A DNA stretch of 60,955 nucleotides, taken from Mesorhizobium metallidurans STM 2683 (GTDB lineage: Bacteria > Pseudomonadota > Alphaproteobacteria > Rhizobiales > Rhizobiaceae). The position numbers and the translations under genes were made by a program. Below the pieces are notes generated by a model. The model saw nothing but the letters and a program-made list of their open reading frames with translations. It made no database searches and was not told the origin of the DNA. The stretch lies in assembly GCF_000350085.1 (NCBI RefSeq), contig NZ_CAUM01000060.1:5001-65955 (forward strand). Direction: 5' to 3'. Below are positions 46,136 to 55,110 of the stretch, one piece after another (position 1 is the stretch's first letter; each line of letters opens with the position of its first letter).

Positions 46136-47116
46136 TCAGACGTCAGCCGGAAAGCGCCGACGGTAGTGCTCGACCACTTCGGGATTGCGCAGGTTGACGG
46201 GCAATTTGTTGGCCAGCACCAGCAAGGTCTCGGCCGCCGCGCCGACACCCATGCGCATCATCGATTGCTCGGTGATCCCCGCCATGTGCGGGGTGACGAT
46301 GACATTGTCGAAGCTGAAATAGGGATGATTGGGCGGCAGCGGCTGCGTCGCAAAGACGTCGAGCGCGGCGCCGCCAATGCGGCCTTTTTTCAGCGCTTCG
46401 ATCAGCGCATCGTCGTCGATCACCGGCCCGCGCGAGATGTTGACCAGAAGCGCATCCGGCTTCATCCGGCCGATGCGCTCGCGGCTGATCAGGCCGCGCG
46501 TCTCCGGTGTCAGCGGACAGCACAGAACGATGATGTCGCTCTGTTCGATCAGCGCATCGATGGACCGGAAACCGACCCTGTCAGGCGCCGGCCGCATGCT
46601 GCGTGTCGTCGCCACTACGTTCAGGTCGAAACCATGTGCCGCGATATGGCCGACCGCCTCGCCGATGGCGCCGAGGCCGACAATGCCGATCGTCTTGCCG
46701 GCGAGTTCGCTGGCCACCACAGTGTGCTCGCGACCTGCCAGCCAGCCCTTCGCCCGCAAGTCGCGATCCAGCACGCGGAACCGTCGAAGCAGCGCCAGGG
46801 CAGCGAACATCACATATTCGGCGACGGACCGCGCATTCACTCCCGGCACGTTCGCCACCAGCACGCCGGCGGCAGCGGCCGCTTCCATCGGGACCATGTC
46901 GAGGCCGGCTCCGTGGCGGATCGCGGCCCTGAGCTTGTTCGCCCCTTCGAAGAGCGCTGCTGGCAGCGGGGCGCGAACGATGATGACATCGACATCCCGC
47001 GCCTCGGCGGCCAGCGTGGCGGCGTCGAGGGCGGAGGCGACAACGAGGTCACCGGCACCGGTCAGCATGGCGGAAGCGTGCGGGTGCAGCGTATGCGTCG
47101 ACAGAATCCTGGGCAT
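46136..47116 (-). CDS. D-2-hydroxyacid dehydrogenase family protein
   Basis: A 326-aa protein. The NAD-binding motif is GLGAIG (147-152). Catalytic R229 (NISRGPVID) and H277 (TPHMAG) are present, but the position of the catalytic Glu (usually in DVFxxEP) is Gln258 (DVFATQP). It lies in a minus-strand operon with GntR, an enolase-superfamily dehydratase and a TIM-barrel epimerase. It may reduce a keto acid made by the dehydratase or act on another alpha-hydroxy acid. Confidence 0.88.
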   Translation of the reverse strand: MPRILSTHTLHPHASAMLTGAGDLVVASALDAATLAAEARDVDVIIVRAPLPAALFEGANKLRAAIRHGAGLDMVPMEAAAAAGVLVANVPGVNARSVAEYVMFAALALLRRFRVLDRDLRAKGWLAGREHTVVASELAGKTIGIVGLGAIGEAVGHIAAHGFDLNVVATTRSMRPAPDRVGFRSIDALIEQSDIIVLCCPLTPETRGLISRERIGRMKPDALLVNISRGPVIDDDALIEALKKGRIGGAALDVFATQPLPPNHPYFSFDNVIVTPHMAGITEQSMMRMGVGAAAETLLVLANKLPVNLRNPEVVEHYRRRFPADV

Positions 47117-47117
47117 G

Positions 47118-47840
47118 TCAGACCTGTTCCAGCGCCGGGCTCTGAGGTTCCATCCCGTCGCCTTCGATCAGGCCCTTCCAGTAGCTTTCCGCGCCTTGCA
47201 GATGGGCGCTCATCAGCGCTTGGGCGAGATTGCCGTCGCGGCGCAGCAGCGCCTCGTAGATCTGGATGTGTTCGGCATGCGAGCGCCTGCCGCGTTCGGG
47301 GTCGTTGAAATAGATCGGCAGGCGCTGCTCGCCCATCAGATAGTAGACGCTGCAGATATTGTGGAAGACGCCGTTCTTGGTTGCCCGCACGATCTCGAGG
47401 TGAAACTCGCGGTCTTCCCTGGCAAGGCCTTCGCCCGCCGCGATGCGCGCCTCCGAAGCCTTCAGAATCTCGCGCAGCCGCTCGAAATTCTCCTCGGTGG
47501 CGCGCGAACAGGCCAACTCCGCCGCCTTGATCTCGTGGATCTTGCGCAATTCGACCGTCTCATAGATCCGGACCGGATCGAGCGGCAGGCCTGCACGTGC
47601 GAACAGTGCCAGCGCTTCGACGCTGGCCTGCTTGGTGTCGACATAGATGCCGGATTTAGCGCGGCGCTCGACGATGCGCATGGCTTCGAGAATGGCCAGC
47701 GCCTCGCGGATCTGGCCGCGGCTGACGGCGAAATGCTCGGCCAGCTCACGCTCCGACGGCGTCCGGCCCGTTTCCTTGTCGGAATGGGAGAACAGATAAG
47801 CGGCGAGCTCGGCCAGAAGGTTCTTTTCTTTCATCGTCAA
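47118..47840 (-). CDS. GntR-family regulator, FCD subfamily; probable master of the 35-53 kb regulon
   Basis: A 240-aa protein. The winged helix is at about 20-70 (TPSERELAEHFAVSRGQIREALAILEAMRIVERR). The FCD domain has metal-ligand histidines in REFHLEIVRATKN, AEHIQIYEAL and MSAHLQGAESYW. It overlaps the dehydratase stop by 4 nt and precedes the dehydrogenase by 1 bp. TGGTNNNACCA palindromes, the site class of such regulators, lie upstream of this operon and of the importer at 35889. Confidence 0.9.
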   Translation of the reverse strand: MTMKEKNLLAELAAYLFSHSDKETGRTPSERELAEHFAVSRGQIREALAILEAMRIVERRAKSGIYVDTKQASVEALALFARAGLPLDPVRIYETVELRKIHEIKAAELACSRATEENFERLREILKASEARIAAGEGLAREDREFHLEIVRATKNGVFHNICSVYYLMGEQRLPIYFNDPERGRRSHAEHIQIYEALLRRDGNLAQALMSAHLQGAESYWKGLIEGDGMEPQSPALEQV

Positions 47841-49012
47841 TTGCGTTGCGCGTGCGCCTCCAGGAACCGTTCCGAAATGGTGAATCCCAGTCCGGGTTTC
47901 TCGGGGATCGCTATCATACCGTCCTTTGCTTCGACAGTCTCCTCAATCAGGTCGTGGATCATCGGGTTGGCGCCGAGCGAATATTCCACGGTGAAGCTCG
48001 CCGGAGAGGCGGCGCAGACATGGAGCCCGGCAAAGAAGCAAGGTGCGCCGGCCCACAGATGCGGCGCGAAGCGCAGATTGAAGGCGCTGGCGATGGTGCC
48101 GATCTTCATCGCCTCGCTGATGCCGCCGCAGAAGGCGGGGTCCGGCTGGAAGATGTCGGCCGCCTTGAGCGAGGCGAGGTCGCGGAACGCGTAGCGCGTC
48201 GCTTCGCTTTCGCCGGTGGCGATCGGGATGGAGCCGGAGGCCCGCACCTCGGCCATTCCCGGCTTGTCGTCGGCGATGACGGGTTCCTCGAACCAGGCCA
48301 GGTCGAGATCGCCGGCGAGATGGATGAAGCGTTTGGCTTCCGCCACCGTATAGGTGCCATGCGCGTCGACCATCAGGTCGACTTCGGGGCCAAGCGCCTG
48401 TCTTGCGGCGCGGACGCGGGCAGCGGAAATGTGCGGAGCGCCGTCCATGGCGCCGATCCGCATCTTCAGCGCCTTGAAGCCGCCCCTGGCGATGTAGGAC
48501 TTCATTTGGTCGCCGATCGCCTCGCTGGAGGCCCAGCCGCCGGAAGCGTAGGCCGGCATGCGGTCAAGCTTGCGGCCGCCCAGCAGCCGCCAGACCGGGA
48601 CCCCAAGCGATTTGCCCAGAATGTCCCACAGCGCGATGTCGACGGCGCTGATGGCGGCGACGCTGACGCCGCGCCGTGCCAGTTGCGGCATGGCGTGGCC
48701 AGCACGTGCGGCCGTGTCGTGGCGCACGCCGTTGTAGAGCATTTCCCAGATGATACCGATGTCGGCCGGGTCGCAGCCGATCAGTTGCGGGCCGACCTCG
48801 TGGTTCAGCATATGGACGAGGGCGCCATAGCTGCCGGCGCTGCCGGCGGCATTCTTGCCTTCGCCCCAGCCGACCAGCCCGTCGTCGGTCTCGACGCGCA
48901 GAATGGCGGCGTCGAACGTCGTCACCTGACCGAAGTCGCTGCGGTGCTGCTTCGCGGCTTCGATCGGTATGCGGACCCACCAGGCTTGGACCGTCTTGAT
49001 GCGCATGTTCAT
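47837..49012 (-). CDS. Enolase-superfamily dehydratase (mandelate racemase subgroup)
   Basis: A 391-aa protein. The capping domain is followed by a barrel with the base motif K183-M-R185, metal ligands D216 (VDAHG), E242 (FEEP) and E268 (TGES), and a His-Asp dyad D291/H318 (APHLW). The K-x-R motif with His opposite fits acid-sugar dehydratases rather than muconate cycloisomerases. The product would be a 2-keto-3-deoxy acid, in line with a nearby dehydrogenase. The specific sugar acid is not evident. Confidence 0.88.
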   Translation of the reverse strand: MNMRIKTVQAWWVRIPIEAAKQHRSDFGQVTTFDAAILRVETDDGLVGWGEGKNAAGSAGSYGALVHMLNHEVGPQLIGCDPADIGIIWEMLYNGVRHDTAARAGHAMPQLARRGVSVAAISAVDIALWDILGKSLGVPVWRLLGGRKLDRMPAYASGGWASSEAIGDQMKSYIARGGFKALKMRIGAMDGAPHISAARVRAARQALGPEVDLMVDAHGTYTVAEAKRFIHLAGDLDLAWFEEPVIADDKPGMAEVRASGSIPIATGESEATRYAFRDLASLKAADIFQPDPAFCGGISEAMKIGTIASAFNLRFAPHLWAGAPCFFAGLHVCAASPASFTVEYSLGANPMIHDLIEETVEAKDGMIAIPEKPGLGFTISERFLEAHAQRN

Positions 49013-49062
49013 CCCCGGCCCTGCCGCCAGTGGGCGGAAGGGCTCATTCCCAGTCGGATCGG

Positions 49063-49950
49063 CTACTTGATCAGCGGCAGCAGCGTTTCGGCGGTGATGC
49101 GCATCTGGTCGGTGTAGAATTTCTCCGTCAGCACGCTGGAGCCGTGATCCTGGATGAACTTCAGCTGCTCGGGCGAAATGTCGACCGGGTGGCGCTCGAC
49201 CATGTCGGGATAGGGTGCGGCGGGCGTGCGGTCGACCGGGGCGACGAACTCATTGGTCAGCGCGCCGTCATAGCCGACCTCCTTCAGCGTCGCGACGATC
49301 TTCGGCCAGTCGATCTGGCCGAGACCGGCGGCGAAGCGGTTGTTGTCGGCGACGTGAAAGTCGAACAGGCGTTTTCCCACCTGGCGGATCGCGTCATAGA
49401 CGTTAAATTCTTCCATGTGGATGTGGTAGGCGTCGAGGCAGACGCCGCATTCGGGGCTGACCGCGTCGGCCAGCGCCAGCGCCTGGGCACCGCGGTTGAA
49501 CAGATAGGTCTCGAAGCGGTTGAGTGGCTCGACCGCGATCTTGACGCCGACCTTCTTGGCATGGGTGAAGCATTCCCTGGTGGCGTCGACCACCCATTTC
49601 CACTCTTCCTCCTCGGTGCCGTCTGGCACCACCTTGCCGACGGTCGCGGGAACCAGCGTGATGATCTCGCCATCGAGTTCGCTGATCATGGTCAGCACGT
49701 CCTTGACATACTGCACCGAGCGTTCGCGCTGGCCCTGGTCCTTGGCGGCGAGGTTGCGCTCGCCCAGCATCAGCGTGACCGCGCCCCAGCAGCGGATGCC
49801 ATGCTCCTTCAAGCGCGCGCGCGTCTCCTTGGTCTTGTACTGCTCGGGTTCGCCCGAAATCTCGATCGACTCGTAGCCGAATTTCTTGATGCGCTTGAGC
49901 GTCGTCTCCAACGGTTCCGCCCGCATCCAGTTGTGCGTCGAAAGATGCAT
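49063..49950 (-). CDS. TIM-barrel sugar epimerase/isomerase, D-psicose 3-epimerase-like
   Basis: A 295-aa protein with the four metal ligands of ketose 3-epimerases in order: E141 (VEPLNRFE), D173 (CLDAYHIHMEE), H199 (FHVADNNR) and E234 (TNEF). It is the first gene of the minus-strand operon, ahead of the dehydratase. The divergent promoter region carries two TGGTNNNACCA sites. It resembles the protein at 52684, so the locus holds two epimerases of one family. Confidence 0.85.
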   Translation of the reverse strand: MHLSTHNWMRAEPLETTLKRIKKFGYESIEISGEPEQYKTKETRARLKEHGIRCWGAVTLMLGERNLAAKDQGQRERSVQYVKDVLTMISELDGEIITLVPATVGKVVPDGTEEEEWKWVVDATRECFTHAKKVGVKIAVEPLNRFETYLFNRGAQALALADAVSPECGVCLDAYHIHMEEFNVYDAIRQVGKRLFDFHVADNNRFAAGLGQIDWPKIVATLKEVGYDGALTNEFVAPVDRTPAAPYPDMVERHPVDISPEQLKFIQDHGSSVLTEKFYTDQMRITAETLLPLIK

Positions 49951-50056
49951 GGTCTATCCTTCCCGGAATTCGCCTGTCACGTTTCCCACAGCGCCCTCCA
50001 GCGAGGCTCGCCGCCTGATTCCTCCCCAGGGACGCTCCAGTGTTTTTTCGACGAAC

Positions 50057-50067
50057 TGGTTCGACCA
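50057..50067. promoter_or_regulatory. Candidate GntR operator, catabolic-locus distal site
   Basis: TGGTTCGACCA has the same 11-bp core as the perfect palindrome at 35534-35552. It is about 107 bp upstream of the minus-strand epimerase start, and 180 bp from the second site at 50237. Confidence 0.7.
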
Positions 50068-50217
50068 ATTGGGCCTGATGGCAGGTCTACATCAAATTCC
50101 CATGGACGGCAAGAAGTCGCGCACTGCAACTCGCTGTGCCGATTACTCGATTGAATAGATTAACATATTTTCGTATCTTGTGATAACCGGCGGCTCTTCG
50201 GCGGCATGTGCCGCCGC

Positions 50218-50249
50218 TTGACCATTCGGCCATATTTGGTAATACCAGA
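50218..50249 (+). promoter_or_regulatory. Candidate promoter with overlapping GntR operator for the plus-strand catabolic operon
   Basis: TTGACC (50218-50223) is followed 17 bp later by AATACC (50241-50246) inside TTGGTAATACCAGA (50236-50249). That 14-mer is identical to the one at 35713-35726. A hairpin GGCGGCA/TGCCGCC lies just upstream (50200-50215). The rest of 49951-50350 has no gene. Confidence 0.7.
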
Positions 50250-50350
50250 ATCGCGACACAAACAAGTGTCTTCGGGAAAACACCAAACGGGCTGGCCTCG
50301 CTTCCAATCGGCGCTATGCTTGGTCATGCAAACAACGAGGGAGGATGCCG

Positions 50351-51406
50351 ATGCCATTGACCATGAAGGGTCCAGGTCTGTTTCTGGCGCAGTTCGCGGG
50401 CGATGCCGCACCGTTCAATTCACTTCCCTCGATCACCAAATGGGCTGCCGGCCTCGGCTACAAGGGTGTGCAGATCCCGACCTGGGACAGCCGGCTGTTC
50501 GACCTCAAGAAGGCGGCGGCGTCCAAAACCTATTGCGACGAGGTGAAGGGCATCTGTGCCGATGCCGGCGTCGAGATCACCGAACTGTCGACGCATCTGC
50601 AGGGACAGTTGGTGGCGGTGCATCCGGCCTATGACGCGCAATTCGACGGCTTCGCGCCGCCCGACGTGCATAATAACCCGAAGGCCAGGCAGAAGTGGGC
50701 GGTCGAGCAGATGAAGTTCGGCGCCAAGGCATCGAAGAACCTGGGCCTGAAGGCTTCGGTGTCGTTTTGCGGAGCGTTGGCTTTCCCTTACCTCTATCCG
50801 TGGCCGCAACGCCCTGCCGGACTGATCGAGGAAGCGTTCGCCGAACTGGGAAAGCGCTGGAAGCCGATCCTCGACGTCTATGAGGACAATGGCGTCGATC
50901 TTGGCTACGAAATTCATCCGGGCGAGGACGTGTTCGACGGCGCGACCTTCGAGATGTTCCTCGATGCGGTGGGCGGCCACAAGCGCTGCAACATCAACTA
51001 CGATCCGTCGCATTTCCTGCTGCAGCAGCTCGACTACCTCGAATTCATCGACATCTATCACGAGCGGATCAAGGCGTTCCACGTCAAGGATGCCGAATTC
51101 AACCCGACCGGCCGGCAAGGCGTCTATTCCGGCTACCAGAGCTGGACCAACCGGGCCGGGCGTTTCCGCTCGCTCGGCGACGGGCAGGTGGATTTCGGCG
51201 GCATCTTCTCCAAGCTTGCCCAGTACGACTACGATTCATGGGCGGTGCTGGAATGGGAATGCTGCCTGAAGCATCCCGAGGACGGAGCGGCCGAGGGCGC
51301 TCCCTTCATCCAGCATCACATCATCAGGGTGACGGAAAAGGCATTCGACGATTTTGCCGGCGGCGCGACCGACAAGAAGATGCTGCGCGCCATGATGGGG
51401 ATTTAA
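50351..51406 (+). CDS. TIM-barrel sugar isomerase/epimerase-like protein
   Basis: A 351-aa protein of the xylose isomerase-like TIM-barrel family. Possible metal site residues are E187/H189 (YEIHPGE), D218/H221 (YDPSHF), H244 (FHVKDAEF) and E301 (LEWEC). Longer than ordinary epimerases and probably a dehydratase or isomerase on inositol- or keto-sugar-like substrates. ATG 50351 has GGGAGG 6 nt upstream; ATG 50345 would touch it. First gene of the plus-strand catabolic operon. Confidence 0.85.
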   Translation: MPLTMKGPGLFLAQFAGDAAPFNSLPSITKWAAGLGYKGVQIPTWDSRLFDLKKAAASKTYCDEVKGICADAGVEITELSTHLQGQLVAVHPAYDAQFDGFAPPDVHNNPKARQKWAVEQMKFGAKASKNLGLKASVSFCGALAFPYLYPWPQRPAGLIEEAFAELGKRWKPILDVYEDNGVDLGYEIHPGEDVFDGATFEMFLDAVGGHKRCNINYDPSHFLLQQLDYLEFIDIYHERIKAFHVKDAEFNPTGRQGVYSGYQSWTNRAGRFRSLGDGQVDFGGIFSKLAQYDYDSWAVLEWECCLKHPEDGAAEGAPFIQHHIIRVTEKAFDDFAGGATDKKMLRAMMGI

Positions 51407-51457
51407 CGCGGTTTCCCCTCCCCTTGAGGGAGGTAAGCAACGACGAGGGAGAAAAGT

Positions 51458-52645
51458 ATGGTCGGCGCATCGAAGTCGGAAACGGGGGGCGGCCCGATCC
51501 GCTATGGCATGGTCGGCGGGGGGCAGGGCGCCTTCATCGGCGCCGTGCACCGGATCGCGGCGCGGATGGACAATGATTTCGTGCTGGTCGCCGGCGCGCT
51601 GTCGTCGGATCCAGAGCGCGCGAAGGCATCGGCCGCCGAACTCGGACTCGACCCCGCGCGCAGCTACGGCTCCTTCGCCGAGATGGCCAAGGCCGAGGCC
51701 AAGCGGCCCGACGGCATCGAGGCGGTGGCCATCGTCACTCCCAATAATGTGCATGTGCCGGCGGCGAAGGCCTTTCTCGAAGCCGGCGTCCACGTCATCT
51801 GCGACAAGCCGCTGGCAACGACATTGGCGGAAGCAAAGAAGCTGGCCGCCCTGGTTGAGAAGACCGGCAAGGTGTTCGTGCTGACGCACAATTACACCGC
51901 TTATCCCATGGTGCGGCAGGCGCGCGAGATGGTGGCGAAGGGCCAGCTCGGCGACATCCGCATCGTGCAGTCGGAATATCCGCAGGACTGGCTTACCGAA
52001 GACCTCGCCGCTACCGGCCAGAAGCAGGCGTCCTGGCGCTCCGACCCCAAGCAGGCAGGTGCGGGCGGTGCGCTGGGTGACATCGGCACGCATGCCTACA
52101 ATCTGGCGCGGTTCGTCTCCGGGCTGGAGCTTGACGCGCTGTCGGCGGATCTCGACGCCTTCGTGCCGGGGCGGCAGCTCGACGACAATGTCAATGTGAT
52201 GCTGCGCTTCAAGCCGGTCGGCAAGACGCATCCGGCCAAGGGCATGTTGTGGGCGAGCCAGGTGGCGCCCGGCCATGAGAACGGGCTGAAGCTGCGCATC
52301 TACGGCACGAAGGGCGGGCTGGAATGGGTGCAGGCCGATCCGAACTATCTCTGGTACACGCCGTTCGGTCAGCCGAAGCAGTTGCTCACGCGAAATGGCG
52401 CAGGCGCGCTGCCGGTCGCCGGACGTGTCAGCCGCGTGCCCTCAGGCCATCCCGAAGGCTATCTCGAAGGCTTCGCCAACATATACCAGGAAGCGGCCCG
52501 CGCCATCCGCGCGGCGCGCAGGAAGGGCGGCAAGCCGGCAAAGGATGTCGTCTTTCCGACCATCCAGGACGGCGTCGAAGGCATGGCCTTCATCGAGGCC
52601 TGCGTGAAGTCGTCGAAGAAGAATGGAGCGTGGACCAAGCTGTAA
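51458..52645 (+). CDS. Gfo/Idh/MocA-family oxidoreductase
   Basis: A 395-aa NAD(P)-dependent sugar dehydrogenase. The nucleotide motif is GMVGGGQGAFIGAVHR. The catalytic set is K117 (CDKPLA), D208 and H212 (GDIGTHAYNL). It lies between two TIM-barrel sugar isomerase genes, an arrangement typical of inositol or 3-keto-sugar catabolism. ATG 51458 follows GGGAGAAAAGT. Confidence 0.92.
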   Translation: MVGASKSETGGGPIRYGMVGGGQGAFIGAVHRIAARMDNDFVLVAGALSSDPERAKASAAELGLDPARSYGSFAEMAKAEAKRPDGIEAVAIVTPNNVHVPAAKAFLEAGVHVICDKPLATTLAEAKKLAALVEKTGKVFVLTHNYTAYPMVRQAREMVAKGQLGDIRIVQSEYPQDWLTEDLAATGQKQASWRSDPKQAGAGGALGDIGTHAYNLARFVSGLELDALSADLDAFVPGRQLDDNVNVMLRFKPVGKTHPAKGMLWASQVAPGHENGLKLRIYGTKGGLEWVQADPNYLWYTPFGQPKQLLTRNGAGALPVAGRVSRVPSGHPEGYLEGFANIYQEAARAIRAARRKGGKPAKDVVFPTIQDGVEGMAFIEACVKSSKKNGAWTKL

Positions 52646-52683
52646 CTTCGGCTTCTCCGGGAATTCAAGGGGGAGGAATGTCG

Positions 52684-53571
52684 ATGAAAATCGGCATGTG
52701 CATGTTCTTATGGACGACCAGCGTCTCGAAGAAACACGAGAAACTGCTGCGCGACATCAAGGCGACCGGTTTTGACGGAGTCGAGATACCGGTGTTCTCA
52801 GGTACGCCTGACGACTACCGCAAGCTCGGTGACTTGCTCGACCGCATCGGACTGGAGCGCACGGCGGTCTCGGCCATGGGCGATCCCTCGATGAACCTGA
52901 TCGCGCCGGATGCCGCGACGCGCAAGGCCGGCATCGACTATATGAAATGGGCGATCGACTCCGCCCAGGCGCTTGGCGCGAGCACGTTGAGCGGCCCGCT
53001 GCATTCGACGCTGGGCGCTTTCTCCGGCACCGGGCCGACGACGGCCGAGAAAAAACGCTCGGTCGCCTCGCAGCGCGCCATCGGCGATCATGCCGGCAAG
53101 AGGGATGTCACCATCGGGCTGGAGGCGCTCAACCGCTTCGAATGCTATCTCTTCAACACGATGGATGATTTGTCGGCGCATATCGACGCCATCGACCGGC
53201 CGCACATCAAGGCGATGTACGACACCTTCCATGCCAATATCGAGGAGGCCGATCCGGTCGGCGCCTATACGCGCAACCGGAGAAACATCGTCCACATCCA
53301 CATCTCGGAGAACGATCGCGGTGTGCCCGGTCGCGGCAACATCCCGTGGCACGAGACGTTTTCGGCCATCCGCAAGAGCGGCTATGACGACTGGCTGACG
53401 ATCGAGGCCTTCGGCCGCTCGCTGAAAGATCTGGCGGCGGCCACCAAGGTGTGGCGCGATTTTTCGGAAAACCCGGAAGCCGTTTATCGGGAGGGCTACT
53501 GGCATATCAAGAACGGCTGGAAGAAGGCGGGTGCGCGGGACGCAGCAAAGCCTTCCTCTCAGGCGATCTGA
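52684..53571 (+). CDS. TIM-barrel sugar epimerase, D-tagatose/psicose 3-epimerase-like
   Basis: A 295-aa protein. Metal ligands E147 (LEALNRFE), D180 (YDTFHANIEE), H206 (HIHISEND) and E241 (IEAFG) are in the family order. It lacks a signal peptide. ATG 52684 has GGGAGG 7 nt upstream; the in-frame ATG at 52678 is too close. Its last 13 bp overlap the convergent phnE gene. It probably epimerises the keto sugar made by the dehydrogenase at 51458. Confidence 0.86.
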   Translation: MKIGMCMFLWTTSVSKKHEKLLRDIKATGFDGVEIPVFSGTPDDYRKLGDLLDRIGLERTAVSAMGDPSMNLIAPDAATRKAGIDYMKWAIDSAQALGASTLSGPLHSTLGAFSGTGPTTAEKKRSVASQRAIGDHAGKRDVTIGLEALNRFECYLFNTMDDLSAHIDAIDRPHIKAMYDTFHANIEEADPVGAYTRNRRNIVHIHISENDRGVPGRGNIPWHETFSAIRKSGYDDWLTIEAFGRSLKDLAAATKVWRDFSENPEAVYREGYWHIKNGWKKAGARDAAKPSSQAI

Positions 53572-55106
53572 GCTGGCGGCAACAGGCGAGCGGGCCGCTC
53601 ATCGCTGCCGTTTCCGACGTCCCCCATCAGTTTGCGGCGGAGATAGCTGGAGATGTTGTCAAAGATAAAGACGACAAGCAGGATCAACAGAACCATGTAG
53701 AAAACATTGGCCCAGTTGGTGTTGGTGCGCATGGCTTCCCACAATTTCAGACCGATGCCGCCGGCGCCGACAGCTCCTATGATCGTCGCTGAGCGGGTGT
53801 TCGATTCCCAGAAATAGAGGGATTGGCTGAGGAATACCGGCAGAACCTGGGGCAACACGCCGTAGCGTTGCACTATTGCCGGCGCGGCGCCAACCGAGCG
53901 GATGCCCTCGCGCTGCTTGTCGTCAATGTTCTCCAGCGCTTCGGAATAGAGTTTGCCCAGGGTTCCGGTGTCGGTGAAGAAGATCGCCGAGATGCCGGCC
54001 AGCGGCCCCGGACCGAAGCCGCGCGTGAAGAACAGCGCCCAGATCAGCATGTCGACAGACCGCTGGAAATCGAAGAAGCGTTTTGTTGCCTGGTTGGCTA
54101 TCCGGCTCGGCGTGATGTTGCGGGCAGCCAGGAAGGCGAGCGGAAAGGCGACGATCGAGGCCAGCACCGTGCCGACAAAAGCCATGACGATGGTTTGCAA
54201 AAGTTTCAGCCAGACGTCGCCGTGCTGCCACTCGGCGTTGTTGAGGACGTTGTCCCAGGCAAGCGCTGCGTTTGACCGGGACGGATCGATGCGTGCCCCT
54301 GAGACGATCAATGAAGCGACCTCGCCGAACGGCTTTCCCCAGAATGGCGAATTCGTATCAAAGACAAAATTGGCCCAGCCGAAGAAACGCCTCCAGGCGA
54401 CCACTTCGTCGTTTTGCACCTCAGCGCGACCGAGAAATCCGAACGAGACATAGGCTGTCGAGCCGGGCTTGCGTTGCTCGATCCAGTCAGGCAGCGGTGT
54501 GCGCGGCGTGACAGAATTGTCCTTGACGATGTCGAAGATGACGCTTTCGGCGCCGCGCGTCACAGTAACAAGGTTTGGCGTGATGGCGATCCGGCCATTG
54601 CCAAAGGCGACGGCGGCCGCCACCACAGCGTTTTCGCGCACCGTTTCAGGCGCAGCCGGAACCGATTGGCCCGATAGGGCGGCTGGGCTCTCGGCGGTTG
54701 GCGCACCAGGCGCCATGAACGAATCCTGCGACGACTTGTTGGTCGCGATCGCCGGTGCTGGCGCTGCCTCGACCCGCCGCTCGATCACGGCCATCTCCTT
54801 GGTCACCCAGTCGGGATTTGGATTGGATCCCAGTTTGGAGAAGCGGGAGTAGTCGATCGTCAGATAATTGTCTTTGAATTCGATGTCGGGCCGGATTTCG
54901 TAAGATACCCAGTCGGCGAGATACGCGCTGGCAAGGTTCCAGTTCGCCTTTCCGAGAACGATGGCGATTGAGAAGAACCACGAGCAATAGAAGGTGTAGA
55001 GAATGCAAAGAAGGATGCCGATCGGGGCGGCGTAGCGCTTCCACAGGGATCGCCGGAACGCGTCCGGATGGCGAGCGGCGATGTCGTTGATGGCGTCGGC
55101 GTTCAT
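53559..55106 (-). CDS. phnE: Phosphonate/phosphate ABC permease with long N-terminal extension (PhnE/PhoT type)
   Basis: A 515-aa permease. One helix (PIGILLCILYTFYCSWFFSIAIV) is followed by some 240 mostly soluble residues, including a proline/alanine-rich linker. The permease core comes next (LLQTIVMAFVGTVLASIVAFPLAFLAARNI) with the PhnE signatures LEN.DDKQREGIRSVGA and TRSATIIGAVGAGGIGLKLWEAM. ATG 55106 has GGAGAG 7 nt upstream. Size and order fit the last gene of rhizobial phoCDET-type operons. The extension is unexplained. Confidence 0.88.
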   Translation of the reverse strand: MNADAINDIAARHPDAFRRSLWKRYAAPIGILLCILYTFYCSWFFSIAIVLGKANWNLASAYLADWVSYEIRPDIEFKDNYLTIDYSRFSKLGSNPNPDWVTKEMAVIERRVEAAPAPAIATNKSSQDSFMAPGAPTAESPAALSGQSVPAAPETVRENAVVAAAVAFGNGRIAITPNLVTVTRGAESVIFDIVKDNSVTPRTPLPDWIEQRKPGSTAYVSFGFLGRAEVQNDEVVAWRRFFGWANFVFDTNSPFWGKPFGEVASLIVSGARIDPSRSNAALAWDNVLNNAEWQHGDVWLKLLQTIVMAFVGTVLASIVAFPLAFLAARNITPSRIANQATKRFFDFQRSVDMLIWALFFTRGFGPGPLAGISAIFFTDTGTLGKLYSEALENIDDKQREGIRSVGAAPAIVQRYGVLPQVLPVFLSQSLYFWESNTRSATIIGAVGAGGIGLKLWEAMRTNTNWANVFYMVLLILLVVFIFDNISSYLRRKLMGDVGNGSDERPARLLPPAQIA

Positions 55107-55110
55107 TGCG

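Noticed and set aside
49951..50350. Riboswitch in the long divergent leader
   Set aside because: Only a short GGCGGCA/TGCCGCC hairpin and operator palindromes were found; no known riboswitch core.
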